Shown piece after piece: positions 1 through 9,896 of a stretch of DNA of 64,000 nt; the first letter of the stretch is position 1; each line of letters begins with the position of its first letter. A model generated the notes under the pieces. That model saw nothing but the letters and a program-made list of their open reading frames with translations. It ran no database searches and was not told where the DNA came from. The stretch lies in the NCBI RefSeq assembly GCF_000359125.1, contig NZ_CAAF010000004.1:124001-188000 (forward strand), read 5' to 3'. The position numbers and the translations under genes are program-made. Source of the DNA: Mesorhizobium sp. STM 4661 (lineage in GTDB: Bacteria; Pseudomonadota; Alphaproteobacteria; Rhizobiales; Rhizobiaceae).

Positions 1-872
<872 letters not shown>

Positions 873-881
873 TACGGAAGA

Positions 882-1991
882 TTACCGCACATCCACCCAG
901 CGCTTTTCCTCGAACGAGCGCGCCATCGCATGCACGGTGCGCTCGATCTCCAGGCCCTCGTCGAAGTCGATGATACGCGCCGGCTTGCCGGCCAGCCTGG
1001 TCAGCAATTCGTGGCATTCGATCATCTTGAGGTCGTTGAAGCCGAGGCCGTGGCCGGGCGCCGGCACGAAGGCATCATAGGGTTTGTGGTGCGGCGCCAC
1101 CAGGATGGTGCGGTAGCCCTGCTCGGTCGGGCGGTCGGCGGTGAGATAGAGCTGGAACTCGTTCATCCGCTCCTGGTCGTAGAGGATCGAGCCCTTCGAG
1201 CCGAAGATCTGGATGGCGATGCGGCCCTTGCGACCCCAGGCCGAGCGGTTGACCAACAGCGTGGAGGCGACGCCATTTTCGAGATGCATCAAGACGCTGG
1301 CGATGTCGTAGGTTTCGACCGCGCGGCGGCCGCCCGAGGCAAGTTTGCGGTCGGCATAGGGCTTGGTCATGTCGCACATGACGCGGGCGACGCGGCCGAA
1401 CAGCACCGAAACCAGCGACAGCGGATGCACGGCGAAATCGTCGAGCGCGCCGTAGCCGGACGCCGCCTCATGCTTCCAGAAGAACAGCGCCTCCGGATCG
1501 GCCATGAAATCCTCGTCCATCTCGATGCGCAGAAGGTTGACCTCGCCGATGATCTTCTCGTCGAGCAGCGCGCCGATATGGCGGATGGCGGGGTTCTGGA
1601 TGTAGTTGTAGCCGAGCGCTGCCACCTTGCCGGACTTTTTCGCTGCCGCCGCCATGGCTTGCGCTTCGGCGAAGCTAGGCGCCATCGGCTTTTCGCACCA
1701 CAGATGCTTGCCGGCTTCGAGTATGGCGATGGCCATTTCCGGATGGAACTGGTTCGGCGTGGTCAGCGACACGATTTCGACCTCGGGGTCGTTGACGACG
1801 GCGCGCCAGTCGCCGGAACCCTTGGCGAAGCCGAACTCGCCCGCCTTTCGTTTGGCAAGCTCGTCATTGACCTCGCCGAGATGGACCAGCCTCGGCTTGG
1901 CCACGTCGGGAAAGACGGTGCCAACCGCGTTCCAGGCGATGGCATGGCACTTGCCCATGAAGCCCGTGCCTATGAGGCCCACTCCGACCAT
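882..1991 (-). CDS. Gfo/Idh/MocA family oxidoreductase
   Basis: NAD(P)-dependent dehydrogenase of the glucose-fructose oxidoreductase / inositol dehydrogenase superfamily, 369 aa from the chosen start. The N-terminus has the Rossmann motif GTGFMGKCHA, then the CEKPMA motif (Glu-Lys-Pro, with the catalytic Lys), and a DDFAVHP segment carrying the expected catalytic His. I chose ATG 1991 because GGAG (2001-2004 on the complement) lies 9 nt upstream; longer in-frame starts at 2000 and 2072 lack such a site. It is divergent from the RpiR gene and shares an operator-like palindrome with it, which suggests a sugar or cyclitol role linked to the iol genes. The substrate is not readable from sequence. 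Confidence 0.85.
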   Translation of the reverse strand: MVGVGLIGTGFMGKCHAIAWNAVGTVFPDVAKPRLVHLGEVNDELAKRKAGEFGFAKGSGDWRAVVNDPEVEIVSLTTPNQFHPEMAIAILEAGKHLWCEKPMAPSFAEAQAMAAAAKKSGKVAALGYNYIQNPAIRHIGALLDEKIIGEVNLLRIEMDEDFMADPEALFFWKHEAASGYGALDDFAVHPLSLVSVLFGRVARVMCDMTKPYADRKLASGGRRAVETYDIASVLMHLENGVASTLLVNRSAWGRKGRIAIQIFGSKGSILYDQERMNEFQLYLTADRPTEQGYRTILVAPHHKPYDAFVPAPGHGLGFNDLKMIECHELLTRLAGKPARIIDFDEGLEIERTVHAMARSFEEKRWVDVR

Positions 1992-2038
1992 TTCCGTCAT
2001 CTCCAGATGCAAAGGGAAAACTGATGTGGATGAATTAG

Positions 2039-2059
2039 TCCATTTATTTAGCAAATGGA
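2039..2059. promoter_or_regulatory. Palindromic operator candidate between Gfo/Idh and RpiR genes
   Basis: TCCATTT (2039-2045) and AAATGGA (2053-2059) form a perfect inverted repeat with a 7-nt AT-rich spacer in the divergent promoter region. The same TCCAT..ATGGA half-sites recur before iolC at 4847-4863. RpiR-family IolR proteins are known to bind inverted repeats containing TTCC/GGAA-type half-sites, so this is a plausible IolR site. Binding is inference. Confidence 0.5.
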
Positions 2060-2129
2060 ACGTGTGACTCATTTTTTATGGCCTTCTTGCACAAGCCCGC
2101 TATGATGAGCCAGGAGAGGGAATACCAAC

Positions 2130-2999
2130 ATGGCCTTGGGCGGAGCGACGATGGACGAACGGGTGCCCCGCGATTTCCAAACGTTGCGCGCGACGATCCT
2201 GGAGCGGCGCCAGAGCCTGCCCAAGCGTATCGCCCAGATCGCCGCCTATGCGCTCGACAACCCTGACGACATTGCCTTCGGCACCGCGGCCAGCATCGCC
2301 GCTTCAGCGGGTGTCCAGCCCTCGACGCTGATCCGCTTTGCCCAACAGCTTGGCTTCGACGGCTTCACCAGCCTGCAGCAGGTGTTTCGCGAGCGCCTGC
2401 GCGAGCGCAATTCCTCCTATGACGAAAGACTTGCGGCACTCCGCGCCAAGGCCGAGGAAGGCGCCGGCCACCGGGCGATTTTCGACGGTTTCGTCGCCGC
2501 TGCCAGCACCTCGCTCAGCGACATTTCGCGCACGCTGAACGAAGCGCATTTCGAAGAGGCGATCACCCTTTTGGCAAAAGCCGAGACGATCTATGTGCTG
2601 GCCAAGCGTCGCTCCTATCCGGTCGCCTCCTACATCGCCTATGCGCTGGGCAAGCTCAAGATCCGCAACCAGCTGATCGAATCGGCCGCCGGCCTGAACG
2701 CCGAGATGATCGGCTTTGCCACGCCTGCCGATGCCGTCATCGCCATCAGTTTTTCGCCCTATGCGCCGGCGACCATCGAGGAGACGCGCACCATCTCGGA
2801 TCAGGGCGTGCCGATCGTGGCCATCACCGACAGTTCATTTTCGCCGCTTGCCCAATTCGCCAAGGTCTGGTTCGAGGTCGCCGAGGCCGATTTCGGCGGC
2901 TTCCGCTCGCTGTCGGCGACGATGGCGCTGGCCATGGCGCTGACCGTTGCCGTCGGCGAAAAGCGGCGCGACAGCGGCCGCAAGCCAAAGTCTAGATGA
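2130..2999 (+). CDS. RpiR/MurR family transcriptional regulator (IolR-like)
   Basis: 289 aa. An N-terminal HTH_6 domain (about residues 15-90, including the SAGVQPSTLIRFAQQLGF recognition region) is followed by a C-terminal SIS sugar-phosphate-binding domain (about 130-270, with the YVLAKRRSYPVASYIAYAL segment). Start ATG 2130 has AGGAGAGG at 2110-2117; Met8 at 2151 is an alternative. Proteins of this architecture repress inositol catabolism genes in rhizobia and respond to a phosphorylated intermediate. The location upstream of iolCDEB and a shared palindrome at both promoters support an IolR role, but effector and targets are inferred. Its last 8 bases overlap the convergent AraC gene. Confidence 0.85.
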   Translation: MALGGATMDERVPRDFQTLRATILERRQSLPKRIAQIAAYALDNPDDIAFGTAASIAASAGVQPSTLIRFAQQLGFDGFTSLQQVFRERLRERNSSYDERLAALRAKAEEGAGHRAIFDGFVAAASTSLSDISRTLNEAHFEEAITLLAKAETIYVLAKRRSYPVASYIAYALGKLKIRNQLIESAAGLNAEMIGFATPADAVIAISFSPYAPATIEETRTISDQGVPIVAITDSSFSPLAQFAKVWFEVAEADFGGFRSLSATMALAMALTVAVGEKRRDSGRKPKSR

Positions 3000-3900
3000 C
3001 CTCCACGGCTGCTTCGCCTCCTGCCACAAGCCGCTCTGCGTCGCGTGCGGGTGGCGACCCGAACTGACGGGCATACTCCCGGCTGAACTGTGAAGCGCTC
3101 TCGTAACCGACGGCGAAGGCGACCTGTGCCACGTTGCCTGGTTGGGCAACCAGCAGATGGCGGGCCTCCAGCAGCCGGATTTGTTTTTGATATTGGATCG
3201 GGCTCATAGCCGTCGCCGCCTTGAAGTGGCGGTAGAATGCAGCGTTGCTCATATGGGCAATCTCGGCCAGATCCGCGACCCGGATTGGCTGATGGCAATG
3301 TGTCAGGATCCAGGTGATCGCCTTGCCTATCCGCGACAGATGGCCATCGGCACGCGCAAGCTGCCGAAGCTTCCCGCCTTGCGGGCCCTGCAGCAGCCGA
3401 AACAGCATCTCGCGCTCGAGCATGGCCGCCAGCACGGAAATCTCTGCCGGCCGGTCAAGCAGCCGCATCATTCGACGCAACGCGTCGAGCAGCTCGTCAT
3501 TGACGGGAGAAGTGGAGAAATCGTCGCCGCGAAAGGCCGGCCCGTGCTCGACGAGGAGCGCGGCGACAGCCTGCAGGTCAAGGGTGAAGCCGATGGCCAG
3601 GTAGGGACGCGCGGCGCTCGCTTCGACTATCTGGCTGATGGTGGGCGTGTCGACAGTATAGATGAAATAGCTGGCGGGATTGTAACGAAGCGCCCGGTCG
3701 CCGATCAGAACCGTCTTCGCACCCTGCAGCACGAATAGGATCCCCGACCCCCACACGCCCGGCAATGGTGGCGTGGTGACCTCGCTGCGGCCGATCGAAA
3801 CGCGGGGGATCGCCGTTGGTGTTCGTCGTCCGCGCGCATGCCGGCCGGCGATATCGATCAACTCCCGTAGCGCCTCGCTCATTGCGCCAGCATCGCGCAT
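2992..3900 (-). CDS. AraC family transcriptional regulator
   Basis: 302 aa. The N-terminal half (about 20-175) resembles the AraC_N cupin-like domain found in regulators divergent from oxidoreductase genes, and the C-terminal ~100 residues hold the double HTH of AraC (HQPIRVADLAEIAHMSNAAFYRHFK, then VAQVAFAVGYESASQFSREYARQFG as the second signature). It is divergent from an SDR gene with 118 bp between them, so the SDR gene is the likely target. The pair sits between the RpiR regulator and iolC, as if inserted into the iol locus. The inducer is unknown. Confidence 0.88.
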   Translation of the reverse strand: MRDAGAMSEALRELIDIAGRHARGRRTPTAIPRVSIGRSEVTTPPLPGVWGSGILFVLQGAKTVLIGDRALRYNPASYFIYTVDTPTISQIVEASAARPYLAIGFTLDLQAVAALLVEHGPAFRGDDFSTSPVNDELLDALRRMMRLLDRPAEISVLAAMLEREMLFRLLQGPQGGKLRQLARADGHLSRIGKAITWILTHCHQPIRVADLAEIAHMSNAAFYRHFKAATAMSPIQYQKQIRLLEARHLLVAQPGNVAQVAFAVGYESASQFSREYARQFGSPPARDAERLVAGGEAAVEVI

Positions 3901-3983
3901 CCGCGCGGGCCGCGCAATAGTGTGAGAGGATTAGGCAAGAGCGCGAGAGGTTTCGGCGCGCGGCGCCCGCCGCGTCGCGCCAT

Positions 3984-3999
3984 TTGTGGATCTCCACAA
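3984..3999. promoter_or_regulatory. 16-bp palindrome immediately upstream of the SDR ribosome binding site
   Basis: TTGTGGA (3984-3990), TC, TCCACAA (3993-3999) is a perfect inverted repeat just before the GGAG site of the SDR gene and downstream of the divergent AraC start. It may be an operator or a short hairpin affecting translation. The function is inferred from symmetry and position only. Confidence 0.35.
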
Positions 4000-4018
4000 G
4001 GAACATGGAGACACCGAT

Positions 4019-4747
4019 ATGACGAAATCGAAAAGCGCTGTGGTGACCGGCGCCAACAAGGGCATCGGCCGCGAAATCGCCAGGCGGCTGGCGACGATGG
4101 GTTTTAAGGTCTGGCTCGGCGCCAGGCACGCCGAACGCGGCATCGCGGCGGCGCAAGCACTGCGCGCCGAAGGCCTGGACGTTCAATGGCTTGAGTTAGA
4201 TGTTACACAGGACGAAAGCGTGGCGGCTGCCGCTAGAGTTGTCAGTGCGGAAAGCCCCTGCCTTGACGTGCTGGTGAACAATGCCGGTGTCGCCATCAAT
4301 TACGACCCGCCGCCGAGCCAGCAGCGTGTGGCCGACATCCAGGCCACTTATGATGTCAATGTCTTCGGCCCGATCCGCGTGACACAGGCCTTCCTGCCGC
4401 TGCTTATTGCAGCGCCGGGTGCCCGCATCGTCATGGTGAGCAGTTCGACGGGATCCATCGGCCGCGCGCTCGATTCCGGCACCCCGAACCATTCGGTCAA
4501 CTTGATGGGTTACGGCAGCTCCAAGACGGCCCTGAACGCCATCACCGTGGCCTTCGCCAGGGAGCTTGCACCGCAAGGCATCAAGGTCAACGCCGCGGCG
4601 CCCGGCTACACCGCCACCGATCTCAACGGGTATAAAGGCCACCGCACCGTGCAGCAGGCGGCCGAGATCGTCATACGCTTGGCGACCTTGGATGCCGATG
4701 GCCCGAACGCCGGCTACTTCAACGACGATGGTCCGCTTCCCTGGTGA
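4019..4747 (+). CDS. SDR family oxidoreductase
   Basis: Short-chain dehydrogenase/reductase, 242 aa. It shows the classical cofactor motif TGANKGIG near residue 11, NNAG at about 83, a catalytic Ser in VMVSSSTGS, and YGSSK carrying Tyr and Lys. I chose ATG 4019 because GGAG lies 9 nt upstream; an in-frame ATG at 3986 would run through the 3984-3999 palindrome. The Arg in GARHAERG suggests NADP(H) preference. It is divergent from an AraC regulator and upstream of iolC, but nothing shows that it acts on inositol. Confidence 0.88.
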   Translation: MTKSKSAVVTGANKGIGREIARRLATMGFKVWLGARHAERGIAAAQALRAEGLDVQWLELDVTQDESVAAAARVVSAESPCLDVLVNNAGVAINYDPPPSQQRVADIQATYDVNVFGPIRVTQAFLPLLIAAPGARIVMVSSSTGSIGRALDSGTPNHSVNLMGYGSSKTALNAITVAFARELAPQGIKVNAAAPGYTATDLNGYKGHRTVQQAAEIVIRLATLDADGPNAGYFNDDGPLPW

Positions 4748-4846
4748 ATCGGCTTGCTGTTGGGCATAGCAATCTGGGCGCACGCCCGGAGGCAGATCCA
4801 TCCCGTGCGCCTTTGCATAGGCACTTTTCAGCAAAGGAATGCTCGT

Positions 4847-4863
4847 TCCATATTGACTATGGA
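4847..4863. promoter_or_regulatory. Operator-like palindrome upstream of iolC
   Basis: TCCATA (4847-4852), TTGAC, TATGGA (4858-4863) is a perfect inverted repeat 100 bp before the iolC start in a locally AT-rich stretch. It shares TCCAT/ATGGA half-sites with the palindrome at 2039-2059. A candidate IolR site; not proven. Confidence 0.5.
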
Positions 4864-4962
4864 TTGGAATTATTATTTCATATTGCTGGCGCCACGCTGC
4901 CGCTCGCGCGTGTAGCCCAAAACAACGTGTTGCCGAGACAACAAGGCCGACGGGAGGTACGA

Positions 4963-6897
4963 ATGGGCGAAGCCGTGAACGCGAAACATGCGCCGCTCGA
5001 CATTATCACCATCGGCCGCGCCTCGGTCGACCTCTATGGCCAGCAGATCGGCTCGCGCCTGGAGGACATCACCTCCTTTGCCAAGTCGGTCGGCGGCTGT
5101 CCGGCCAATATTTCGGTCGGCACGGCAAGGCTCGGCCTGCGCTCGGCGCTGCTCACCCGCGTCGGCGACGAGCAGATGGGCCGCTTCATCCGCGAGCAGC
5201 TGAAGCGCGAAGGGGTTTGTGTCGACGGCCTCAAGACCGATCCCGACCGGCTGACCGCACTGGTGCTGTTGTCGGTCGAGGAGGAAGGCGTCTCGCCGAT
5301 GATCTTCTATCGCACCGACTGCGCCGACATGGCGCTTTCGGAGGACGATATCGACGAGGCGTTCATTGCCTCGGCGCGCGCCATTGTCGTCACCGGCACG
5401 CATTTCTCCCGCCCCAACAGCGATGCCGCGCAGCGCAAGGCCATTCGCATCATGAAGGCCAGGGGTGGCAAGGTGGTGTTCGACATCGACTACCGCCCCA
5501 ACCTCTGGGGGCTCGCCGGACATGCCGAGGGCTTCGAGCGCTACGTCAAATCAGACCGGGTCTCGGCCCAGCTAAAGACCGTGCTGCCCCACTGCGATCT
5601 CATCGTCGGCACCGAAGAGGAGATCATGATCGCGTCGGGCGCAGACGATTGCCTGAGCGCGCTGAAGACCATCCGCTCGCTGTCATCTGCCACCATCGTC
5701 CTGAAGCGCGGCGCCATGGGCTGCATCGTCTATGACGGGCCGATCAGCGACGATCTCGAGGACGGCGTCGTCGGCAAGGGTTTCCCGATCGAGGTCTACA
5801 ATGTGCTCGGCGCCGGCGATGCCTTCATGTCAGGCTTCCTGCGCGGCTGGCTCGGTGGGGAAAGCTTCGCCACTGCGGCGACCTGGGCCAATGCCTGCGG
5901 CGCCTTCGCCGTATCGCGGCTGCTTTGCGCGCCGGAATACCCGACCTTCGAGGAACTGCGGTTCTTCCTCAAGAACGGCAGCAAGCATATGGCCTTGCGC
6001 AAGGACGAGGCTATCAACCACATCCATTGGGCGACCACGCGCCGGCGCGACATTCCCGCGCTGATGGCGCTGGCCTGCGACCACCGTGTGCAACTCGAAG
6101 ACGTCGCCGCGAAAGCCGGCGCCGATGTTTCGCGCATCCCCGCCTTCAAGGTGCTGACGGTCAAGGCGGCGGCAAGGGTCGCTGCCGGCCGTGCCGGCTA
6201 CGGCATGCTGCTCGACGAGAAATATGGCCGCGACGCCATGTTCGAGTTCGCCCGCCACCCCTTTACCTGGCTTGGCCGGCCGGTCGAACTGCCGGGCTCG
6301 CGGCCGCTGCGCTTCGAATTCTCGCAGGACATCGGCTCGCAACTGGTCGAGTGGCCGGTCGATCATTGCATCAAATGCCTGTGCTTCTATCATCCCGACG
6401 ATCCCGCGGCGCTGAAGGAAGAGCAGCAGCAAAAGCTCAGGGGCCTGTTCGAGGCGGCGCGGAAAGTGGGTAGAGAACTTCTCGTCGAGATCATCGCCGG
6501 CAAGCATGGCAAGCTCGATGACACGACGATCCCGCGGGCGCTGGAGGAACTCTATGCGCTCGGCATCAAGCCCGACTGGTGGAAGCTCGAACCGCAGGCG
6601 TCGGCAAACGCCTGGGCCAGGATCGAGGCGGTGATCCTGAAGCACGATCCATGGTGCCGCGGCGTCGTGCTGCTCGGGCTGGAGGCGCCGCAGGACGAGC
6701 TGGAGGCCGCCTTCGCCGCCACCGCCAAGGCGCCCATCGTCAGGGGCTTTGCTGTCGGCCGCACGATCTTCATCAATGCCGCCGAACAATGGCTTGCCGG
6801 CAGGATGTCCGACGACGAGGCGGTGGCCGACATGGCGTCCCGCTTCGAGAAACTGACCGACGCATGGCTTGCCGCGCGTGACCGCAAGGCAGCATAA
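4963..6897 (+). CDS. iolC: Bifunctional 5-dehydro-2-deoxygluconokinase / 5-dehydro-2-deoxyphosphogluconate aldolase
   Basis: 644 aa fusion. Residues ~10-330 form a PfkB-type sugar kinase (IolC): IGRASVDLYGQQIG, GGCPANIS, and the ATP/catalytic motif NVLGAGDAF near 283. Residues ~335-640 form a DUF2090 domain, which in proteobacterial IolC fusions is taken to supply the IolJ-type aldolase step. Together they would phosphorylate 5-dehydro-2-deoxy-D-gluconate and split it to malonate semialdehyde and DHAP. Start ATG 4963 has GGGAGG at 4952-4957; the upstream in-frame extension is not family-like. First gene of iolC-D-E-(small gene)-B. Confidence 0.93.
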   Translation: MGEAVNAKHAPLDIITIGRASVDLYGQQIGSRLEDITSFAKSVGGCPANISVGTARLGLRSALLTRVGDEQMGRFIREQLKREGVCVDGLKTDPDRLTALVLLSVEEEGVSPMIFYRTDCADMALSEDDIDEAFIASARAIVVTGTHFSRPNSDAAQRKAIRIMKARGGKVVFDIDYRPNLWGLAGHAEGFERYVKSDRVSAQLKTVLPHCDLIVGTEEEIMIASGADDCLSALKTIRSLSSATIVLKRGAMGCIVYDGPISDDLEDGVVGKGFPIEVYNVLGAGDAFMSGFLRGWLGGESFATAATWANACGAFAVSRLLCAPEYPTFEELRFFLKNGSKHMALRKDEAINHIHWATTRRRDIPALMALACDHRVQLEDVAAKAGADVSRIPAFKVLTVKAAARVAAGRAGYGMLLDEKYGRDAMFEFARHPFTWLGRPVELPGSRPLRFEFSQDIGSQLVEWPVDHCIKCLCFYHPDDPAALKEEQQQKLRGLFEAARKVGRELLVEIIAGKHGKLDDTTIPRALEELYALGIKPDWWKLEPQASANAWARIEAVILKHDPWCRGVVLLGLEAPQDELEAAFAATAKAPIVRGFAVGRTIFINAAEQWLAGRMSDDEAVADMASRFEKLTDAWLAARDRKAA

Positions 6898-6932
6898 GAA
6901 GGCGCGGCATAAGGACTGCGGAGGAAAACACC

Positions 6933-8783
6933 ATGACCAAGACAATCCGCCTGACGATGGCGCAGGCGCTGACCCGCTTTCTCAGCAAGCAGATGACCGA
7001 GATCGACGGCAAGAGGATGCCGATCCTCGGCGGTGTCTGGGCGATCTTCGGCCATGGCAATGTCGCCGGCATCGGCGAGGCGCTGTATCAGGTGCGCGAC
7101 GAACTGCCGACCTTCCGCGCCCACAATGAGCAGGCGATGGCGCATGCGGCGATTGCCTATGCCAAGGCCAATTTCCGCCGCCGCTTCATGGCGGCGACCA
7201 GTTCGATCGGGCCTGGCGCGATGAACATGGTGACGGCGGCGGCACTCGCGCATGTAAACAGGTTGCCTGTCCTGTTTCTCCCCGGCGATGTCTTCGCCAA
7301 CCGCATCCCGGATCCGGTGCTGCAGCAGGCCGAGGATTTTTCCGACGGCACGGCGACGGTCAACGACTGCTTCAAGCCCGTGTCGCGCTATTTTGACCGC
7401 ATCACCAGGCCGGAGCAGATCATCCCGGCGCTAAACCGCGCCATGCAGGTGCTGACCGATCCGGCGGAATGCGGCCCGGTGACGTTGTCGCTTTGCCAGG
7501 ACGTGCAGGCCGAAGCCTATGACTATCCGGAGAGCTTCTTTGCCGAGCGGGTCTGGCATCAGCGCCGGCCGCGCCCGGACCGTGGCGAATTGGCTGCCGC
7601 GGTGGCGGCGCTGAAGGGCGCGAAGAAGCCGTTGGTGATCGCCGGCGGCGGCGTGCTCTATTCGCAGGCTTCCGGAGAACTGGCGAAGCTCGTGCAAGGC
7701 GCCGGCATGCCGGTCTGCGAGACGCAGGGCGGCAAATCCTCGCTGCCGGACGATCATCCGCTCAACATGGCGGCGGTCGGCGTCACCGGCACCTCGGCAG
7801 CCAACCGGCTGGCGGAGGAGGCCGACGTGGTGCTTGCCGTCGGCACCAGGCTGCAGGATTTCACCACCGGCTCCTGGGCGCTGTTCAAGAATTCCGGCAG
7901 GACCATCATCGGCCTCAACGCCCAGGTCTTCGACGCCGGCAAGCACGGGGCGCTGCCGCTGGTCGCCGACGCGGCAGAAGGGCTCTCCGAGCTCGGCGCG
8001 GCGCTGAAGGGCTGGAAGGCCCCCGCCGCCTGGACCGACAATGCGGTGAAGGGCAAGACGGCATGGCAGGCCGAAGCCGGCAAGGTGACGGCCTCGACCA
8101 ATGCCGCCTATCCGTCCGATGCGCAGGTGATCGGCGCTGTACAGCGCGCCATGGGTTCAGGCGTAACCCTGCTCCATGCCGCCGGCGGCCTGCCCGGCGA
8201 GTTGCACAAGCTCTGGCAGGCGGGCGCCCCCGGCTCCTACCATGCCGAATACGGCTTCTCGACCATGGGCTATGAGATAGCCGGCGGGCTCGGCGTCAAG
8301 ATGGCCAAGCCCGACGAGGAGGTCGTCGTGATGATCGGCGACGGCTCCTATCTGATGCTCAATTCCGAGATCGCGACCTCGGTGATGCTCGGTCTCAAGC
8401 TCACCATCGTGCTGCTCGACAACAGGGGTTATGGCTGCATCAACCGGCTGCAGATGGCGACCGGCGGCGCCAACTTCAACAATCTGCTGAAGGACGCCCG
8501 CCACGAGGCGATGCCCGACATCGACTTTGCCGCGCATGCGGCAAGCCTCGGCGCCATTGCCGAGAAAGTGTCGTCGATCGCCGGGCTGGAAACGGCGCTG
8601 ACAAAGGCGAAAGACAATAGCAAGACGACGGTACTGGTCATCGATACCGACCCGCTGGTGTCGACCGATGCCGGCGGTCACTGGTGGGATGTCGCCGTGC
8701 CGGAAGTCTCGGTGCGGCCACAAGTGAACGCCGCGCGCAAGACCTATGAAGAAAACCGGCAGATGCAGAAGGTTGGAAATTGA
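6933..8783 (+). CDS. iolD: 3D-(3,5/4)-trihydroxycyclohexane-1,2-dione acylhydrolase
   Basis: Thiamine-diphosphate enzyme that opens the inositol-derived ring to 5-deoxy-glucuronate, 616 aa, the usual IolD length. N-terminal TPP pyrimidine-binding domain includes GHGNVAGIGEAL and the catalytic Glu in AHNEQAMAHAA; the C-terminal domain carries the TPP/Mg motif GDGSYLMLNSE at about 468. GGAGG lies 11 nt before ATG 6933. Only 35 bp separate it from iolC, so the two are probably cotranscribed. Confidence 0.96.
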   Translation: MTKTIRLTMAQALTRFLSKQMTEIDGKRMPILGGVWAIFGHGNVAGIGEALYQVRDELPTFRAHNEQAMAHAAIAYAKANFRRRFMAATSSIGPGAMNMVTAAALAHVNRLPVLFLPGDVFANRIPDPVLQQAEDFSDGTATVNDCFKPVSRYFDRITRPEQIIPALNRAMQVLTDPAECGPVTLSLCQDVQAEAYDYPESFFAERVWHQRRPRPDRGELAAAVAALKGAKKPLVIAGGGVLYSQASGELAKLVQGAGMPVCETQGGKSSLPDDHPLNMAAVGVTGTSAANRLAEEADVVLAVGTRLQDFTTGSWALFKNSGRTIIGLNAQVFDAGKHGALPLVADAAEGLSELGAALKGWKAPAAWTDNAVKGKTAWQAEAGKVTASTNAAYPSDAQVIGAVQRAMGSGVTLLHAAGGLPGELHKLWQAGAPGSYHAEYGFSTMGYEIAGGLGVKMAKPDEEVVVMIGDGSYLMLNSEIATSVMLGLKLTIVLLDNRGYGCINRLQMATGGANFNNLLKDARHEAMPDIDFAAHAASLGAIAEKVSSIAGLETALTKAKDNSKTTVLVIDTDPLVSTDAGGHWWDVAVPEVSVRPQVNAARKTYEENRQMQKVGN

Positions 8784-8804
8784 AGTCGGCGAGGCCATGC
8801 CCCT

Positions 8805-8906
8805 ACCTCCCCCTTGTGGGGAGGTCGGACCGAAGGTCCGGGTGGGGATCTGGCGCCGCACCCCACCCCGCTGCTTCGCAGCGACCCTCCCCACAAGGGG
8901 GAGGGT
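8805..8906. repeat. Intergenic palindromic repeat inside the iol operon
   Basis: Ends are inverted copies of an ACC(C)TCCCCCTTGTGGGGAGG-type sequence (8805-8826 and 8883-8906), with GGACCnnnGGTCC symmetry in between. A related copy lies at 14007-14100 downstream of phnN, sharing the CCCCACAAGGGGGAGGGT end. It lies between iolD and iolE and could fold in the transcript. Confidence 0.8.
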
Positions 8907-8934
8907 GGACACGAACTGACATTGGAGTGACGAC

Positions 8935-9852
8935 TTGAAAGCCAAATTGGGCATGTCCCCCATCGCATGGTGGAACGACGATCTTGCGGAATTGAGCGAT
9001 GACGTGTCGCTGGAGGAATGCTTGGCGCAATCGCGCTCGGCAGGCTTCACCGGCATGGAAATGGGCCGCCGCTTTCCCAATGACCCCAAGGTGATGCTGC
9101 CGATCCTGAAGGAGGCCGACGTGACGCTTTGCGGCGGCTGGTTTTCAGGCACGCTTGTCGAAGAGGATATGGCAAGGAATAAGGATCGCATCCAGCCGAT
9201 GATCGAACTGTTCAAGGCCGTGAACGCGCCTTGCATCGTCTATGGCGAGGTCGGCCGTTCGATCCAGGGCGACCGCTCCAGGCCGCTGGCCACCAAGCCA
9301 AAACTTTCCGGCGACGAGATGAAGGCCTATGCCAGGCGCCTGACCGAGTTTGGCGAATGGTGCGCCGAGCAAGGCATGCCGCTCTCCTACCACCATCACA
9401 TGGCGGCGGTCGTCGAGACCGAACCGGAGCTCGATGCCTTCATGCGCCATTCGGGCGAAGGCATTCCGCTGCTGCTCGATGCCGGCCATCTCGCCTTCGC
9501 CGGCGGCGACGTGCTGCGCGCCATCGACAATCACCACCGGCGCATCAATCATGTCCATGTCAAGGATGTGCGCATGGGTGTGATCGACAAGCTCGACCGC
9601 ACCAGGCAATCCTTCCTCGATGCGGTGGCACTGGGCGCCTTCACCGTGCCGGGCGACGGCTCGCTGGATTTCGGCGCCATCGTGCAAAGGCTGGCGGATC
9701 ATGGCTACGAAGGCTGGTTCGTGGTCGAGGCCGAGCAGGACCCGAAGAAGAATCCGCCACTCAAGATGGCTGAAGTCGGTTACAAGGAGTTGATGCGGGT
9801 GATGACGGCCGCGGGCTACACGGTGGAGACACAGGGCTTCCCCAATGCCTGA
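8935..9852 (+). CDS. iolE: myo-inosose-2 dehydratase
   Basis: 305 aa TIM-barrel of the AP-endonuclease-2/xylose-isomerase fold. It dehydrates scyllo-inosose to 3D-trihydroxycyclohexane-1,2-dione. Family features include GMSPIAWWNDD at the N-terminus, YHHHMAAVVE, LLLDAGHLAFAGGD and HVHVKDVR metal ligands, and VVEAEQDP near the end. The start is TTG at 8935, set by GGAG at 8924-8927 seven nt upstream; an ATG is not available until residue 7. A palindromic repeat separates it from iolD. Confidence 0.95.
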   Translation: MKAKLGMSPIAWWNDDLAELSDDVSLEECLAQSRSAGFTGMEMGRRFPNDPKVMLPILKEADVTLCGGWFSGTLVEEDMARNKDRIQPMIELFKAVNAPCIVYGEVGRSIQGDRSRPLATKPKLSGDEMKAYARRLTEFGEWCAEQGMPLSYHHHMAAVVETEPELDAFMRHSGEGIPLLLDAGHLAFAGGDVLRAIDNHHRRINHVHVKDVRMGVIDKLDRTRQSFLDAVALGAFTVPGDGSLDFGAIVQRLADHGYEGWFVVEAEQDPKKNPPLKMAEVGYKELMRVMTAAGYTVETQGFPNA

Positions 9853-9896
9853 TTGCGGTGGTTCTCGGTGAAGCAGGCTTGCTGTAGGTTGATCCT

